Assembly: GCA_963848115.1 (NCBI GenBank) | Contig: CAWKCP010000007.1 | Span: forward strand, 372,001 to 436,000 | DNA: 64,000 nt | Direction of reading: 5' to 3' | From: JAWKOK01 sp963848115 | GTDB lineage: Bacteria > Chloroflexota > Anaerolineae > Caldilineales > Caldilineaceae | In this document: positions 62,756-64,000 of the stretch, piece by piece | Layout: every line of letters starts with the position of its first letter | Position numbering within the stretch: position 1 is the first letter of the stretch | Translations under genes and position numbers: made by a program | Notes under the pieces: generated by a model | Seen by the model: the letters and a program-made list of their open reading frames with translations, nothing else | Told to the model about the DNA's origin: nothing | The model's database searches: none

Positions 62756-64000
62756 ATGAATCGTAAACTACCTCTGGCGATCTTGGTATTGTCATTGATA
62801 ATCCTGGCCTTCGGGGCCGGCTTTGTAACCTATCCGCTGCTCTACGCGCCACATTCGGATCCTGCTGCTGTTGCGCCGATGCAGATGAGCGCAGAGGGGG
62901 CTGTCGACACAACTTCAGACGAAAGCAGGGGCGCTGAGTCGGCCGCCGATCAGTCGGTCTCCGAATCGACGCGACCGGACATGCTGCTCTTCTGGGAAGT
63001 GTGGAATCTGCTCGAGCGAGATTTCTATGGCCAGGCCCCCAACGAGGAAGACCGTCGCTATGGGGCCGTGCGGGGGCTGGTCCAGTCATTTAACGATCCA
63101 TACACCTACCTGGTCGAGCCGCAGCCGAGAGAACTGGAGCAGGATACGCTGCGCGGCAGCTTTGGCGGCATCGGCGCCTACATTCTGCGGGGTGACCAGG
63201 GCTTCGTGCTTGAACCGATTCCGGACCAGCCTGCCGAGCGAGCCGGCATCGAGGCGGGCGATCTTCTACTGACGGTCGATGGACAGGAGATCACGCTCGA
63301 AATGACAGATGATGATGTGGTCGGTCTTGTCCGCGGTCCGATTGATACGCCTGTGGCCCTGGTGGTCAGGCGCGAAAGAGATGGAACTGGACTTTTTGAG
63401 GATCTCTCCTTTTCAGTTGTGCGCGCGGAGATAGAGACGCCGAGCGTCGACTGGCGGCTGTTGGAGGACGATGCAGCCGCCGGGATTTCGGTCGGCGATC
63501 AGAAGATCGGCTACGTCGATCATTCTATCTTTACCGAACGCAGCGCCGATGAGATGTCAGCGGTACTGACCGCGTTGGTCGAGAGTGATGTTGACGGCGT
63601 CGTGCTTGACCTGCGTGGTAACCCCGGCGGCTTGCTTGCCGTGGCCATCGCTGTGGCCGATATGTGGCTTGACGATGATCTGATTCTAGTCGAGGAGCGG
63701 GCCGATGGCACACGCACGGAGTATCGTGGCGAACCCGGAGGACAGGGCGTGGATCTGCCGTTGGTCGTGATTGTTGATGGGGCGACTGCCAGTGCCGGAG
63801 AGATCGTAGCAGGAGCGCTGCAGGATAACGGCCGAGCCCAACTGGTCGGCGAGCAGACCTTCGGCAAAGGCAGCGTACAACTGATCCACCATCTGTCTGA
63901 CGAGAGCAGTCTGCATGTGACCAGCGCCGAATGGTTCACACCTGGCGGTTCCGCCCTCAGCGACCAGGGCCTGACGCCCGACCGGCCGGTTGAACCGGGT
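62756..64000 (+). CDS. S41 C-terminal processing peptidase (CtpA-like), 3' end outside the window
   Basis: The first 415 residues are present. An N-terminal membrane anchor (about 5-25) and an acidic, Ser-rich linker lead to the S41 pre-domain (WNLLERDFYG), a PDZ domain (SFGGIGAYI, PAERAGIEAGDLLLTVDG) and the protease core: VDGVVLDLRGNPGG, the nucleophile Ser346 in DGATASAGEIVAGALQDN and the general base Lys371 in TFGKGSVQ, 25 residues apart as in CtpA. It degrades or trims exported proteins. A TACAAT box about 12 bases before the ATG could be a -10 element, which would give a very short leader. Confidence 0.95.
   Translation, partial: MNRKLPLAILVLSLIILAFGAGFVTYPLLYAPHSDPAAVAPMQMSAEGAVDTTSDESRGAESAADQSVSESTRPDMLLFWEVWNLLERDFYGQAPNEEDRRYGAVRGLVQSFNDPYTYLVEPQPRELEQDTLRGSFGGIGAYILRGDQGFVLEPIPDQPAERAGIEAGDLLLTVDGQEITLEMTDDDVVGLVRGPIDTPVALVVRRERDGTGLFEDLSFSVVRAEIETPSVDWRLLEDDAAAGISVGDQKIGYVDHSIFTERSADEMSAVLTALVESDVDGVVLDLRGNPGGLLAVAIAVADMWLDDDLILVEERADGTRTEYRGEPGGQGVDLPLVVIVDGATASAGEIVAGALQDNGRAQLVGEQTFGKGSVQLIHHLSDESSLHVTSAEWFTPGGSALSDQGLTPDRPVEPG

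Overview
The window reads like a chromosomal segment of a GC-rich bacterium, most likely a Chloroflexota lineage of the Anaerolineae/Caldilineae kind. This is an inference from the gene mix: corrinoid proteins with URO-D type methyltransferases next to folate C1 enzymes, a eukaryote-like UDPGP pyrophosphorylase, TTG starts, many intergenic palindromes, and no outer-membrane biogenesis genes. No rRNA, tRNA, CRISPR array, phage genes or transposase was seen.

Layout. 0-9 kb (+): the tail of a sugar-type ABC ATPase, a GNAT gene broken by a short mobile element, a methyltransferase, then catabolic genes (GH29 fucosidase, oligogalacturonate-lyase-like propeller, adenine deaminase, GFA-fold protein, nucleoside hydrolase, PhyH dioxygenase). 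9-12 kb (+): an acyl-ACP-reductase-like dehydrogenase with a C-terminal membrane anchor, and a UspA protein. 11.7-18.8 kb (-): URO-D methyltransferase, DEAD-box helicase, SDR, DinB-like protein, thioredoxin-fold protein, a second URO-D methyltransferase and its corrinoid protein. 19-21.2 kb (+): tex. 21.9-31.9 kb (-): UDPGP pyrophosphorylase, GGT-like hydrolase, a second corrinoid protein, formate-THF ligase, a GNAT protein, MetF, a pterin-binding methyltransferase and MetV. Together with the first corrinoid block this looks like a corrinoid/folate C1 demethylation-oxidation module. 32.4-35.5 kb (+): AcuI-like reductase, SDR, lipid kinase. 35.5-43.5 kb, mostly (-): DUF1622, folE-folK-folB, a membrane hydrolase, an SH3b-TolB protein and a membrane-fusion protein. 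43.9-47.8 kb (+): copper module DUF302-csoR-copZ-copA. 48.2-53.2 kb (+): pstS-pstC-pstA-pstB1-pstB2-phoU. 53.3-57.3 kb (+): a 28-codon mini-ORF with its own terminator, then a heterodimeric ABC exporter. 57.4-62.5 kb (-): a secreted protein made of five 39-residue repeats, clpB and an HD hydrolase. 62.8 kb to the end (+): an S41 processing protease running off the window.

Main points. (1) The two PstB ATPases carry complementary defects: PstB1 has lost the Walker B glutamate and the Q-loop glutamine, and PstB2 has lost the LSGGQ signature. This predicts an obligate PstB1-PstB2 heterodimer with one degenerate and one intact ATP site, the same arrangement as in the exporter pair just downstream. 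(2) A 96-bp double-hairpin element inserted into a GNAT gene with a 6-bp target duplication; a second, inverted copy lies near 47.9 kb. A different 187-bp element has perfect 26-bp terminal inverted repeats. (3) The secreted five-repeat protein and the mini-ORF beside the exporter look undescribed. (4) At least five otherwise healthy genes are broken by single-base changes, nearly all extra bases in short homopolymers. This looks more like sequencing or assembly error than gene decay.
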